A program made the translations under genes and the position numbers. Shown one piece after another: positions 50,408-59,821 of a stretch of 64,000 nt of DNA; positions within the stretch are counted from its first letter, which is position 1, and each line of letters begins with the position of its first letter. Origin of the DNA: Paludibaculum sp. (lineage in GTDB: Bacteria; Acidobacteriota; Terriglobia; Bryobacterales; Bryobacteraceae); the NCBI GenBank assembly GCA_029973955.1, contig JARKQJ010000152.1:1-64000 (forward strand), given 5' to 3'. Under the pieces are notes generated by a model. That model saw only the letters and a program-made list of their open reading frames with translations. It did no database searches and was not told the DNA's origin.

Positions 50408-51396
50408 TGACTGACGATGAGGACCCGGAAGGTATTGGGAAGGGCGGAGGGGCGGCCGCCCTGGGCGGGCGCGGCGGCGAAGTCGGCGGTGGGGAGGTAG
50501 AGCTTGTGGGTGGTCTGGTCGATGGTGATGGTGCGGGCGCCGCGCTGGGTGGGCACGGTGGCGGCGACCTCGTAACGGCCGTTGACCTGATGCACGACGG
50601 TGAGGGTGCCGTCGGCTCCGTTCGAGCTGAAGGCGAGGCCGAGGGCGGAGTCGAAGGCGGCGCCGTCGGTGCCGGCGCCGATGGGGAGAGTGGCGATTAC
50701 CTTGCCGGCGGAGGGGTCGGAGACGACCATGACTTTGTTGGCGCAGACAGAGAAGAGGCGGTTCTGTTTGGGATCGAGGGCGAGGCCGGAGGGTTCTTCA
50801 CACCCGGCAAGGTTGTAGCGTTTGGTGAGGGTGCGGCCGGCGAGGTTGAGTTCAGCGATCTCGTGGGTGTCCTCGATGTTGACCCAGAGTTTGCCTTTTC
50901 CGTCGGCGGCGGGGAATTCAGGCTTGCCGCCGAGAGGGATGGTGGAAAGGAGCTTGCCGGAGGAGGCGTCAAAGACGGAGGCGTCTTTGGACCGGCCGTT
51001 GAAGGTGAGCACCTGGTTGTGGAGGGGGTCGTAGAAGATGGCATCGGGGTTCTGCCCGGCAGGAAGTTGAGTCAGGGTTTCGAGAGTCTTGAGGTCGAAG
51101 ACGGTGACATTGTTGCCGCGGCCGTTGGAGATGAAACCGCGATTGAGCTTGGGCGCGAGAGCGATGCCGTGGACGCCAGGGGTATTGAGGATCTCGCCGA
51201 CGATCTTGGACGAGGCAAGATCGACGACCATCACCTGGTTTCCGTGAGAGACGTAGAGACGGTGGGCGGCGGGGTCGACGGTGAGGTAGTCCCAACCGCC
51301 TTCTTTGCCGATTTCGATTTGTCCGGTCACCCGGTAGGAGGGCGGCGCGGCCGGGAGGAGCGTGGCGATGACAAACAGGAAGGAGACTGTCTTCAT
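50404..51396 (-). CDS. YncE-like secreted beta-propeller, first gene of the efflux operon
   Basis: The 330-residue protein has a signal peptide (VSFLFVIATLLPAAP) and a seven-blade NHL/YncE-type propeller with repeats such as LTVDPAAHRLYVSHGNQVMVVDL and GLALDPKQNRLFSVCANKVMVV (read as repeat cores). It has no catalytic motif and probably binds a ligand or partner. It leads the operon with the TolC-like, fusion and RND genes and lies divergent from the two-component regulator with 110 nt between the starts. Confidence 0.82.
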   Translation of the reverse strand: MKTVSFLFVIATLLPAAPPSYRVTGQIEIGKEGGWDYLTVDPAAHRLYVSHGNQVMVVDLASSKIVGEILNTPGVHGIALAPKLNRGFISNGRGNNVTVFDLKTLETLTQLPAGQNPDAIFYDPLHNQVLTFNGRSKDASVFDASSGKLLSTIPLGGKPEFPAADGKGKLWVNIEDTHEIAELNLAGRTLTKRYNLAGCEEPSGLALDPKQNRLFSVCANKVMVVSDPSAGKVIATLPIGAGTDGAAFDSALGLAFSSNGADGTLTVVHQVNGRYEVAATVPTQRGARTITIDQTTHKLYLPTADFAAAPAQGGRPSALPNTFRVLIVSQ

Positions 51397-51406
51397 GGTG
51401 GAGCCT

Positions 51407-51500
51407 CAGTTTCAGTGAACTCGATGGAACTGAAAACAAACTGAAAGCGGCGGGAGTTACAGGCGATTTTCAGGTTGAGGCGGGAGGGTGGAAACTGAAA
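51407..51500. promoter_or_regulatory. Cluster of CTGAAA boxes between efflux operon and two-component genes
   Basis: Five copies of CTGAAA or its complement TTTCAG lie in 91 bp of the divergent region: plus-strand copies at 51430-51435, 51441-51446 and 51495-51500, and TTTCAG at 51410-51415 and 51468-51473. The first two plus-strand copies are 11 bp apart, as in OmpR-family tandem sites. They probably bind the adjacent response regulator. The 51495 copy is 6 nt before that regulator's ATG, so it could mediate autoregulation. Confidence 0.65.
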
Positions 51501-51506
51501 GGGAAG

Positions 51507-52184
51507 ATGAAAGTCCTGGTGGTCGAAGATGACGCGAGGATGGCGCGGCTGCTCCAGCAGGGGCTGACGGAGGAGGGCCATGCCGTGACGGTGGCGTTCA
51601 ATGGAGCGGATGGGCTGGGCATGGCGGAGACGGGCGAATTTGAGCTGATCGTGCTGGACGTGATGCTGCCGCAAATGGACGGATTGACGGTGGTGAGGAG
51701 GCTGCGGGCGTCAAAGAACCAGACGCCGGTGCTGATGTTGACGGCGCGGGATTCGACCGGAGACATCGTAGCCGGGCTGAATCTGGGCGCGGACGACTAT
51801 CTGACGAAACCGTTTTCGTTCGAGGTGTTGTGCGCGCGGGTGAACGCGGTGGGACGGCGTGGACCCATCGCGCAACCAGTGGTGGTGGAGGTAGGCGGGC
51901 TGCGAGTGGACCTGGGCTTGAAGGAGGTTTCGCGCGACGGGCAGCAGATCTCACTCACGCGGACGGAATACGCGATTCTCGAACTCCTGGCGCGAAATGC
52001 CGGACGCGTGGTCACGCGAGAGACGCTGATGGAAGGTGTGTGGGGCGCCGGATCGGAGGTGGAGAACAACACGCTGGACGCGTTTGTGCGGCTGCTGCGG
52101 GCGAAGGTGGAGGGGAGCGGCGATGGGCGCGTGATCCAGACGGTGCGCGGGTTCGGATATGCGTTGCGGACGGAGGCGCCGTGA
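51507..52184 (+). CDS. OmpR-family response regulator
   Basis: The 225-residue protein has a receiver domain (Asp8/Asp9, phosphoacceptor Asp51 in LIVLDVMLPQMDG, Lys in YLTKPFSFEVL) and a winged-helix DNA-binding domain (TRTEYAILELLARNAGRVVTRE). It resembles CopR/CusR-type regulators. It starts 110 nt from the divergent efflux operon and overlaps the kinase gene by 4 nt (GTGA). It probably controls both operons through the CTGAAA boxes. Confidence 0.92.
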   Translation: MKVLVVEDDARMARLLQQGLTEEGHAVTVAFNGADGLGMAETGEFELIVLDVMLPQMDGLTVVRRLRASKNQTPVLMLTARDSTGDIVAGLNLGADDYLTKPFSFEVLCARVNAVGRRGPIAQPVVVEVGGLRVDLGLKEVSRDGQQISLTRTEYAILELLARNAGRVVTRETLMEGVWGAGSEVENNTLDAFVRLLRAKVEGSGDGRVIQTVRGFGYALRTEAP

Positions 52185-53557
52185 AGGGAGTCCCGATCCG
52201 CGTGAAATTGACGGCGTGGTACGCGGCGGTGCTGCTGGCGGGCATGTCGCTGTTTGGAGCTGGCGTGCTGTTTGGCCTGGAGCGCCGGCTGGTGGCGGGC
52301 GTGGATGCGTGGCTGGACGGCCGGGTGGCGGGCCTGAGCAAGGTACTGGAGATCGAAGGGGGCTTGAAGAATCCGGAGGAACTGAAGACGGAGTTGGCGG
52401 AGTTTGCGCAGGAGATGCCGCAGGGAGAGCTGCTGTCGATGACGGACCCAGCCGGCAAGCGGCTGCTGCCTGCGAAGGGGCAGCCTGTGTTTGAGGCACA
52501 GCCGGGGCTTGGCCAGGGTGAGTACAGAACGGAGTCGCGGGGCGGGAAGAGATACCGGGTGCTGCGGTCTTTGGTGCGGTACCGGGGCGCAGGCTATGAA
52601 GTGGCGGCCGGGGCCTCAATGGAGGAGACGGAAGCGGCGCTGCGGATGTTGAAGGAACTGCTGCTGGGGCTGATTCCGCTGGTATTGCTGGTGGCGTGCC
52701 TGGGCGGGTATTGGATCAGCGGGCGGGCGCTGCGGCCGGTGGATGAGATCACTGAGGCGGCACGCACGATCACGGTGCAGAACCTGTCGCAGCGGCTGAC
52801 GGTGCCGCCGGCGGGCGACGAACTGTCGCGATTGTCGCAGGCCTGGAACGAGACACTGGAACGGCTGGAGGGGGCGGTGGGACGGATTCGCCAGTTCACG
52901 GCGGATGCGTCGCACGAGCTGCGGACGCCGCTGGCGTTGATCCGGACGACGGCGGAGCTGGCACTGCGAAGGGAGCGGCCGGCGGGGGAATATCGTGAGG
53001 CGCTGGCGCAGATCGAGCACGAGTCGGAGAAGATGGCGGAACTGACGGAAGCGCTGCTGGAGTTGGCCCGGGAGGACGCGGGCGTCACGGCCATGCCGCT
53101 GACGAAGTCGGATGTGAACGAGATCGTGCAGGAGGTAGGGCGGGCGTGCCGTGGGATGGCCGAGGAGCGCGGCGTGAAGCTGGAGACGATGCTGGCGGAG
53201 GGCCCAGCGATGGCGGCCGCGCACACGGCGGGGTTGCGGCGGCTGCTGCTGATCCTGGTGGAGAATGCCCTGCATCACACGGAAGCGGGGGGCAGTGTGA
53301 TTTTGAAGACGGCGCTCAACGCGAACGGCGTGAAAGTGTCGGTGGCAGACACAGGGGAGGGCATCCCGGCGGAGGCGCTGGCGCATGTGTTCGAGAGGTT
53401 CTTCCGGGTGGATGGAGCGCGCAGCGGCAGGGGCAGAACGGGGCTCGGATTGTCGATCGCGCAAGGGATCGCGCAGGCGCACGGAAGTGAGCTCACGGTG
53501 GAAAGCGAGCCCGGGCTGGGGTCAACGTTTACGATCTGGTTGAAGCCGGCGAAGTAA
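52181..53557 (+). CDS. Sensor histidine kinase
   Basis: The 458-residue protein starts at GTG 52181, overlapping the regulator stop. It has two membrane helices (about residues 13-35 and 155-180) around a small periplasmic sensor region, a HAMP domain (about 180-232; SGRALRPVDEIT), the phosphoacceptor His in FTADASHELRTPLA, the N box (LVENALHHT), and G boxes (VADTGEGIPAE, GLGLSI). It would sense an efflux substrate or membrane stress and phosphorylate the adjacent OmpR-family regulator. Confidence 0.92.
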   Translation: MKGVPIRVKLTAWYAAVLLAGMSLFGAGVLFGLERRLVAGVDAWLDGRVAGLSKVLEIEGGLKNPEELKTELAEFAQEMPQGELLSMTDPAGKRLLPAKGQPVFEAQPGLGQGEYRTESRGGKRYRVLRSLVRYRGAGYEVAAGASMEETEAALRMLKELLLGLIPLVLLVACLGGYWISGRALRPVDEITEAARTITVQNLSQRLTVPPAGDELSRLSQAWNETLERLEGAVGRIRQFTADASHELRTPLALIRTTAELALRRERPAGEYREALAQIEHESEKMAELTEALLELAREDAGVTAMPLTKSDVNEIVQEVGRACRGMAEERGVKLETMLAEGPAMAAAHTAGLRRLLLILVENALHHTEAGGSVILKTALNANGVKVSVADTGEGIPAEALAHVFERFFRVDGARSGRGRTGLGLSIAQGIAQAHGSELTVESEPGLGSTFTIWLKPAK

Positions 53558-53602
53558 GCAACGGGGCGTCCGGCAGGTGGAGGAGAGCAGAAAAGGCTAG
53601 CA

Positions 53603-53617
53603 TTTCTTAATAAGAAA
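53603..53617. promoter_or_regulatory. Inverted repeat, possible operator of the TonB operon
   Basis: TTTCTT-AAT-AAGAAA is a perfect 6-bp inverted repeat, AT-rich in a GC-rich context, ending 15 nt upstream of the -35 of the TonB-receptor promoter. The position fits an activator or repressor site. No matching regulator gene is adjacent. Confidence 0.4.
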
Positions 53618-53632
53618 GCGCTAACTGAACCC

Positions 53633-53661
53633 TTGTGATCGACAGCCAGACAAGATAGAAT
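53633..53661 (+). promoter_or_regulatory. Sigma70-type promoter of the TonB receptor operon
   Basis: TTGTGA (53633-53638) and TAGAAT (53656-53661) are 17 nt apart, a good sigma70 match. A transcription start near 53668 would leave a leader of about 100 nt before the receptor ATG. No terminator is seen between the following four genes. Confidence 0.6.
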
Positions 53662-53767
53662 CGGGTCGCTTGCCGACGGAGCTGCAAGAGGCTCGTACAC
53701 GTTAACGATATTCGCCTCATGAGGGCTCCGCGGTGGGCGCAGCTCCCTAGAGAGGAAGATGGAAGTA

Positions 53768-56700
53768 ATGAAACGGCTGTGTCTCGCTTTAGTAATCGCA
53801 GCAGGGGTATTGAATGCGCAAGGTGATCCACGAGGCGCGATCTTTGGGCACGTGACGGATCCGGCCGCGGCATCCATTGTGGGCGCCAGGGTCAAGGTGA
53901 CGAACACGTTGACTAACGTGACGACCGAACGGGCGACGAACGAGCAGGGGTACTTTGAGGCTCCGCTGCTGGTGGCAGGAACGTACAAGGTAGAGGTGAA
54001 TGCGCCAGGATTCAAGGGGGCGACGCGACCGGCGTTCGACCTGCCGGCGGGCTCGCGGCTGGAGGTGGACTTCCGGCTGGAGATAGGAACGGTATCGGAT
54101 TCGGTGACGGTGAGCGATGCGCCGCCGCTGCTGAACACAGACAACGCGTCGGCGGGGCTGGTGCTGGACCGGCAGAACGTGAGAGAACTGCCGTGGCCGG
54201 GCGGCAATCCGATGATGCTGGTGTGGATGGCGCCGGGCGCGCAGACCAGCCTGTCGATTTCGGATTACTCGCAGCGGCTGCACAGCGGCGGTCCGGCGAA
54301 CAACGTGAGTATCAACGGCAAGGTGGGCGGCAACGAGTTCACGGTTGACGGCGCGTCGAACAACGCGAATGGGCGAGGCGTGGGATTCAACCCGGCGCCG
54401 GAGTTCGTGCAGGCGGTGAAGGTGGAGACGTCGGGGTTCGATGCGAGCTTTGGGCACTCGACGGGCGCCGCGATCTCGATGATGACGAACTCAGGGACGA
54501 ACCAGTTCCACGGCGTGCTGAGAGAGATGCACGAGCAGTACAAGTGGCGCGCGGCGGACCTGTTCGTGAAGCAGGGCTACTATACGAGAATCGCGCAGGC
54601 GGAGGCGGCGGGCGATAAGGCGGGGGCGGATGCGATTCGCAATACGTCGCCGCTGCAACCGGGGCGCGAGAATTCCTACGCAGCTTCGATCGGCGGCCCG
54701 ATTATCATTCCGAAGCTGTTCAACGGGAAAGACAAACTGTTTTTCTTTTACGGCTTCGCGGGATTCCGCGTGGGCGAGTACCGGCAGTCGTACTATCAGT
54801 TTCCGACGGACGACATGCGGGCCGGGAACTTCTCCCAGTTGCTGAACATCAACGCCAACCAGTATCAGATTTACGATCCGCTTTCGACGATTGCGGATGC
54901 CTCGCGGCCGGGGCACGTGGCGCGGACGCCGTTCGCGGGCAACATCGTGCCGCAGTCCCGCATTATCAATCCGGCCTATAAGTGGATGAGCGGATACCTG
55001 CCGAAGCCCAACGCCGTCGGAGCAGCCAATGTGGAGCCGGCGCGCAATTTTAACGCTTACAGCTACCCCTACAAAGAGAAGTTCGACTCGCATGTAAACC
55101 GGTTCGACTACAACATCTCGCCGGCCGACCGAGTGTTCTTCCGGTGGAGCTACAACCGCTGGCAGAACCAGAATCCGAACTACCACTTCTACACGAATTC
55201 GGCCAACATCTGGGAAGGGGCGGGACAGATCCGGACGAACTACGGGCAGGCGCTGGACTGGGTGCACAACTTCGGCTCCTCGACGCTGCTGGACGTGGCG
55301 GTGAGTTCGAACATCTACAAGCAGGAGAACATCAGTCCGGCGGTATCGTCGCTGACGCCATCTGCCGTGGGTTATCCGACATACCTGGATCAGCAATCGG
55401 CCGGAGCGCCCAATCTGCCGGCGGTGAACTGGAGCGGGTGGACGGGATTCTCCCTGCCGGCGAGCCCTTCTACCACCAGGTGGCGCGTGCTTTCCTTCAA
55501 AGCGGACCTTTCGCACATGCGGGGCGCGCACACTCTGAAGGCGGGCTTTGAATCTCGCGGGCAGTTCTACACGAACTCGGCGCCGGGCAACAACGCGGGT
55601 TCGTTCAGCTACACGAGCACATATACGCAGCGGACGGATGACGGGCAGGGCTCGGCGGGCACGGGAAACTACGGCGGCAGCTGGGCGTCGTTCATGATGG
55701 GGCTGCCGGCATCGGCATCGGCGGATGTGAACGCCACGGCGCTGGCGGGCAACCCTTATTATGCGGCGTACTTCCACGATACGTGGCGCGTGAACTCCAG
55801 GTTGACGGTGAATCTGGGCTTGCGCATGGAGTATGAACTGGGTCCGTCTGAAAGGTACAACCGGATCATCGGACCGTTCGATTCCGCGATCAAGCTGCCG
55901 ATTACGGATGCGGCGATTGCGGCGTACGCGAAGAACCCGATCGCGGAAGTGCCGGTATCGCAGTTCACGGTGTTAGGCGGCGCGACGAACCCTGGCGTGG
56001 GCAACTACTCGCGCCGGCTGTGGAGCAACTACCTGGTTTGGCTGCCGCGCATTGCGGCGGCGTACCAGATCGCTCCGAAGACGGTGATCCGGACGGGCAC
56101 AGGCATCTTCGCCGATACGTTGAACGTGGAGAACGAGACGATCAACCAGTTGGGCTACTCGTGGCCGACTTCGGCGGTGTACACGAACAACTTCGGTCAG
56201 AGCTGGCTGGTGGGCAACCCGGCTGCTGGGGTTTCGCCGATGACGGATCCCTTCCCGACGCGCGCGGACGGAACGAGGTTCGACACGCCTCCGGGCGCTT
56301 CGCTCGGAGCGATGGCGCCGGTGGGCCGCGGCTACACGTACGCGCCATATGAAAGGCCGCACGCGCTGCAGTACCGCTGGCGGCTGGACGTGCAGCACCA
56401 GTTGAGCAACACGATGGTGTTGAACGTGGGCTATGCGGGCAGCTATTCGGGCAATGTGCCGCTGAACCGATCGCTGTCGGCCCTGCCGCCCCAATACTGG
56501 TCGTACGACAAGACGCGCAACGACGCAGTGGCCAACAATCTGAACACGAACCTGACGAACCCATACAACATCAACAATTTCGGTGACATCAAGACATCGA
56601 ATCCGATGCTGTACCAGTTCATGAGCACAAACAGCTTCTTCACGAGCAGCACGATCAGGAAGTCCGCGGTTCTGTCGCCGTACAGCCAAATGAACGGGCT

Positions 56701-57442
56701 GACGCAGACGACGGCACTGGGCAAGGTGAAGACGCATGAGTTGGATGTGAGCTTGCAGCGGCGGTTCGCGAACGGCTCAAACTTCGTGGTGAACTACACG
56801 AAGCTCTACAACTACGCGGCCGACTACTTCCCGAATCCGTTTGACGCCTCACCGGCGTGGGAGCCTTCGAACCAGGGCCGGCCGCACCGGTTGACGGGCG
56901 CGGCGGTAGCGGAGCTGCCGTTCGGCAAAAACCGCAAGTGGCTGCAGGAAGGCGTGCTGATGTGGGTTCTGGGCGGCTACCAAGTGACGGCGCTGGGCGA
57001 GTACCAGCACGGGCAACTGCTGACGTGGACTAACTCGGCATCATACTACTACACGGGAGATATCGACGACGTTTGTTCTACGGGGCCGCATTCCATCGCG
57101 CAATGGTTCAACACCAGTGGATTTGTCAAGGTGGCAGCGCAAGCGCCGAACACAGGCCAGGCGCGTGTGTTCCCGAACATCATCAACGGTTACGGCGGCT
57201 GCCGGGGCGACTCGGCGAAGCGGATCAACGGGAGCCTGCAGCGGCGCTTCTCCATCAAGGAGCGGACGAAGCTGGAGTTCCGCTGGGACGTCTACAACGT
57301 GTTCAATCACGGGCAACTTTCGACGCCGAACATGACGCCGACTTCGACCGACTTCGGCAAGATCACGGCGTCGTTCAACGGCGGCGGCGGATCTCCGACG
57401 ATGAACCGTTCGATGCGATTCCAGTTGAGAGTGCTGTTCTAG
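53768..57442 (+). CDS. Oar-like TonB-dependent receptor with carboxypeptidase-regulatory domain
   Basis: The 1224-residue protein has a signal peptide (MKRLCLALVIAAGVLNAQ), a CarboxypepD-regulatory domain (about residues 22-110; IFGHVTDPAAASIVGARVKV), a plug domain (about 120-250; VSINGKVGGNEFTVDGAS) and a long beta-barrel with the C-terminal strand ending in FQLRVLF. This is the usual acidobacterial Oar type, thought to import oligosaccharides or other large ligands. ATG 53768 is favoured because AGAGGAAG lies nine nt before it; ATG 53759 is only two nt from the same site. The next gene follows after 11 nt, so it is likely the importer of an operon. Confidence 0.9.
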   Translation: MKRLCLALVIAAGVLNAQGDPRGAIFGHVTDPAAASIVGARVKVTNTLTNVTTERATNEQGYFEAPLLVAGTYKVEVNAPGFKGATRPAFDLPAGSRLEVDFRLEIGTVSDSVTVSDAPPLLNTDNASAGLVLDRQNVRELPWPGGNPMMLVWMAPGAQTSLSISDYSQRLHSGGPANNVSINGKVGGNEFTVDGASNNANGRGVGFNPAPEFVQAVKVETSGFDASFGHSTGAAISMMTNSGTNQFHGVLREMHEQYKWRAADLFVKQGYYTRIAQAEAAGDKAGADAIRNTSPLQPGRENSYAASIGGPIIIPKLFNGKDKLFFFYGFAGFRVGEYRQSYYQFPTDDMRAGNFSQLLNINANQYQIYDPLSTIADASRPGHVARTPFAGNIVPQSRIINPAYKWMSGYLPKPNAVGAANVEPARNFNAYSYPYKEKFDSHVNRFDYNISPADRVFFRWSYNRWQNQNPNYHFYTNSANIWEGAGQIRTNYGQALDWVHNFGSSTLLDVAVSSNIYKQENISPAVSSLTPSAVGYPTYLDQQSAGAPNLPAVNWSGWTGFSLPASPSTTRWRVLSFKADLSHMRGAHTLKAGFESRGQFYTNSAPGNNAGSFSYTSTYTQRTDDGQGSAGTGNYGGSWASFMMGLPASASADVNATALAGNPYYAAYFHDTWRVNSRLTVNLGLRMEYELGPSERYNRIIGPFDSAIKLPITDAAIAAYAKNPIAEVPVSQFTVLGGATNPGVGNYSRRLWSNYLVWLPRIAAAYQIAPKTVIRTGTGIFADTLNVENETINQLGYSWPTSAVYTNNFGQSWLVGNPAAGVSPMTDPFPTRADGTRFDTPPGASLGAMAPVGRGYTYAPYERPHALQYRWRLDVQHQLSNTMVLNVGYAGSYSGNVPLNRSLSALPPQYWSYDKTRNDAVANNLNTNLTNPYNINNFGDIKTSNPMLYQFMSTNSFFTSSTIRKSAVLSPYSQMNGLTQTTALGKVKTHELDVSLQRRFANGSNFVVNYTKLYNYAADYFPNPFDASPAWEPSNQGRPHRLTGAAVAELPFGKNRKWLQEGVLMWVLGGYQVTALGEYQHGQLLTWTNSASYYYTGDIDDVCSTGPHSIAQWFNTSGFVKVAAQAPNTGQARVFPNIINGYGGCRGDSAKRINGSLQRRFSIKERTKLEFRWDVYNVFNHGQLSTPNMTPTSTDFGKITASFNGGGGSPTMNRSMRFQLRVLF

Positions 57443-57453
57443 GAGAACCCGAC

Positions 57454-58341
57454 ATGAGAACGCCTCATGAACTGACCCGCCGCGGCCTGATAGCCGCGGC
57501 GGGCGTCACTTCCCTGCCCTTATGGGCCTGGGCCAAGCACACGAGCAAGATGAAGTTCGGCTTCACTACATATCAGTGGGGCAAGCAATGGGACCTCCCG
57601 ACGCTGATCAAGGTCTGCACGGAGATCGGGGCGACGGGGTTGGAGATGAGGGTGGAGATGCAGTCGGCGCACGGCGTGGAGTTGACGCTGGACCCGGCTC
57701 AGCGGCGCGAGGTGAAGAAGCGGTTCGCCGGCAGCCCGGTGAAGTTGCTGGGGCTGGCGACGGGCGAGCGGTTCGACTATGTCGACCCGCAGAAGAACAA
57801 GGCCTCGATCGAGAAAGCGAAACAGTATCTGCAGCTCTGCAAAGACATCGGCGGGCTGGGCATCCGTGTGTTTCCGAACGACTTTCACAAGGAAGTGCCG
57901 CGGGAGCAGACGATCGACCAGATTGCGCGCGGCGTGCGGGAGCTGGCTCAGACGGCAAAAGGGCTGGGCTTGAAGGTGCGGCTGGAGAACCACGGCTCGG
58001 CGGGAGAGCTGGTGAACCTGGCGCAGGTGTTGAAGCAGGTGCCGGACAAAAACGTGGTCGTGAAGCTGAACTGCGACTCGCGGGACGCGGCGGGCGGCAA
58101 GTTTGAAGAGCACTTCAACCTGGTAAAGAGCCGGCTGGGCGATACGATGCACATGAAAGATCTGCACGCGCAGGACTTCCCGTTCCAATTGCAGACGGAC
58201 CTGCTGATCGATGCGGGCTGGGCGGGGTGGTGTCTGCCGGAGTTGGAGAAGCCGCCGGCGATGGAAGCTCGAGTCGAGGGCCTCAAAGAGCAGCGGCGGA
58301 TGTGGAGTCAACTGATCGAGACATCGCTCAAGCGAGCCTGA
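57454..58341 (+). CDS. Tat-exported sugar phosphate isomerase/epimerase-family protein (first copy)
   Basis: The 295-residue protein starts MRTPHELTRRGLIAAAG, a twin-arginine signal, followed by an AP-endonuclease-2-type TIM barrel: FGFTTYQWGKQWD (strand 1), IRVFPNDF (strand 4), KVRLENHGS (strand 5), VVVKLNCDSRD (strand 6), CLPELEKPP (strand 8). His, Glu and Asp at strand ends would hold the divalent metal. It is paralogous to the third gene of the operon. A periplasmic isomerase or epimerase acting with the neighbouring oxidoreductase is inferred. Confidence 0.82.
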   Translation: MRTPHELTRRGLIAAAGVTSLPLWAWAKHTSKMKFGFTTYQWGKQWDLPTLIKVCTEIGATGLEMRVEMQSAHGVELTLDPAQRREVKKRFAGSPVKLLGLATGERFDYVDPQKNKASIEKAKQYLQLCKDIGGLGIRVFPNDFHKEVPREQTIDQIARGVRELAQTAKGLGLKVRLENHGSAGELVNLAQVLKQVPDKNVVVKLNCDSRDAAGGKFEEHFNLVKSRLGDTMHMKDLHAQDFPFQLQTDLLIDAGWAGWCLPELEKPPAMEARVEGLKEQRRMWSQLIETSLKRA

Positions 58342-58355
58342 AGGAGCACAAATCG

Positions 58356-59810
58356 ATGAAACACCTGTCGCGCCGCGGCTTCCTGGCCACGGGCCTTACG
58401 GCGGCGTCGTATTCGCGCGTGCTGGGGGCAAATGATGCAATCCGGCTGGGTGTGATCGGTGTCGGATCCACAGTAAAGATCGGCGGTAAGGGCAAGGGAG
58501 ACGCGCGGGACTTCGCGAAGATTCCGGGCGTGAAAGTGGCTGCGTTCTGCGATGTGGATCACGCGAACCTCGATCCGGAGGTGCAGAAGTGGCGCGACCG
58601 CGGCGAGCAGGTGGACGCCTACACGGACGTACGCAAGCTACTGGAGAACAAGAATATCGACATCGTCAGCGTGACGACGCCGAACCATTGGCACGCGCTG
58701 ATCACGGTGTGGGCATGCCAGGCAGGCAAGGACGTATTCGTGCAGAAGCCGGCGTCACACAACCTGTTCGAGGGCCGGAAGATGGTGGAGGCGGCGCGGA
58801 AGTACAAACGCATTGTGCAGTGCCCGAGCAACTCGCGGTCGCCGAACGGGCTCATGGAAGCGGTGGCGTGGACCCGGAAAGGAAATCTGGGCAAAATCCT
58901 GTACGTCCACGGGATCAACTGGGCTGCGCGGACGAGTATTGGGAAAGTGGCAGCGGCGCGGCCGATCCCATCGACGATCGACTACGACATGTGGTGCGGG
59001 CCTGGGCCCGTGCTGCCGGTGATGCGCGAGAACCTCCACTACGACTGGCACTGGCAGTGGCCGTATGGAGACGGCGAGCTGGGCAACTGGGGTCCGCACA
59101 TCCTGGATGGTTGCCGGATGGCGATCGACGCAAAGGCGATGCCGAAGCACGTCATCTGCCTGGGCGGCCGGTTCGGTTATGACGACGACGGGCAGACGCC
59201 GAACAGTCAGTTGATGTTCTACGACTACCAGCCGGCGCCGATCCTGTTCGAGATCCGCGGGCTGCCGAAAGAGAAGTCGCTGATGCAGACGGCTTGGGAC
59301 AAGAACCAGCCGCAGACGATGGACGCGATGTGCGGGATCCGGCAGGGCACCATCATCTACTGCGAAGGCGGCTACGTGGCGCAGAACAAGGCTTACGACA
59401 AGGACGGAAAGCTGATCCAGCAGTTCCAGCCGGAGTCTCCGAATCTCAACGTGAACTTCATCGAGGCCGTGCGCAGCCGGAAGCAGGAGACGCTGGTGGC
59501 CGACATCGAAGAAGGTCATCAGACGGTGGCTCTGATCCACATGGCGAACATCTCCTACCGCGTGGGCAAGTCGGCCAGCGCTGGAGAAGCGCAGGAGCGG
59601 ATTCGCGGGAACAGGGAGTTCAGCGCGGCGTTCGGACGATTTGAAGAGCATCTGAAGGCAAACGGCGTGGAGCGCAGCCCGCTCACGGTGGGTCCGATGC
59701 TGGCGATGGATCCAGCGGCGGAGAAGTTCCACGGCGACCTTGCCGTTCAGGCCAATGAACTGGCGCGGGGCAAGTACCGCAAGCCCTATGTGGTGCCGGA
59801 GAAAGTGTAA
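58356..59810 (+). CDS. Tat-exported Gfo/Idh/MocA oxidoreductase (TonB operon)
   Basis: The 484-residue protein starts MKHLSRRGFLATGLTAASY (twin-arginine signal). The Rossmann fold has RLGVIGVGST for the dinucleotide, followed by VTTPNHWHAL and VFVQKPASHN (QKP in place of EKP). The C-terminal domain includes NWGPHILDGCRMAID. It would oxidise a sugar or cyclic polyol in the periplasm, using bound NAD(P). It lies 14 nt after the first isomerase and 11 nt before the second, so all are co-transcribed with the TonB receptor. Confidence 0.87.
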   Translation: MKHLSRRGFLATGLTAASYSRVLGANDAIRLGVIGVGSTVKIGGKGKGDARDFAKIPGVKVAAFCDVDHANLDPEVQKWRDRGEQVDAYTDVRKLLENKNIDIVSVTTPNHWHALITVWACQAGKDVFVQKPASHNLFEGRKMVEAARKYKRIVQCPSNSRSPNGLMEAVAWTRKGNLGKILYVHGINWAARTSIGKVAAARPIPSTIDYDMWCGPGPVLPVMRENLHYDWHWQWPYGDGELGNWGPHILDGCRMAIDAKAMPKHVICLGGRFGYDDDGQTPNSQLMFYDYQPAPILFEIRGLPKEKSLMQTAWDKNQPQTMDAMCGIRQGTIIYCEGGYVAQNKAYDKDGKLIQQFQPESPNLNVNFIEAVRSRKQETLVADIEEGHQTVALIHMANISYRVGKSASAGEAQERIRGNREFSAAFGRFEEHLKANGVERSPLTVGPMLAMDPAAEKFHGDLAVQANELARGKYRKPYVVPEKV

Positions 59811-59821
59811 GAGGGAAAATC

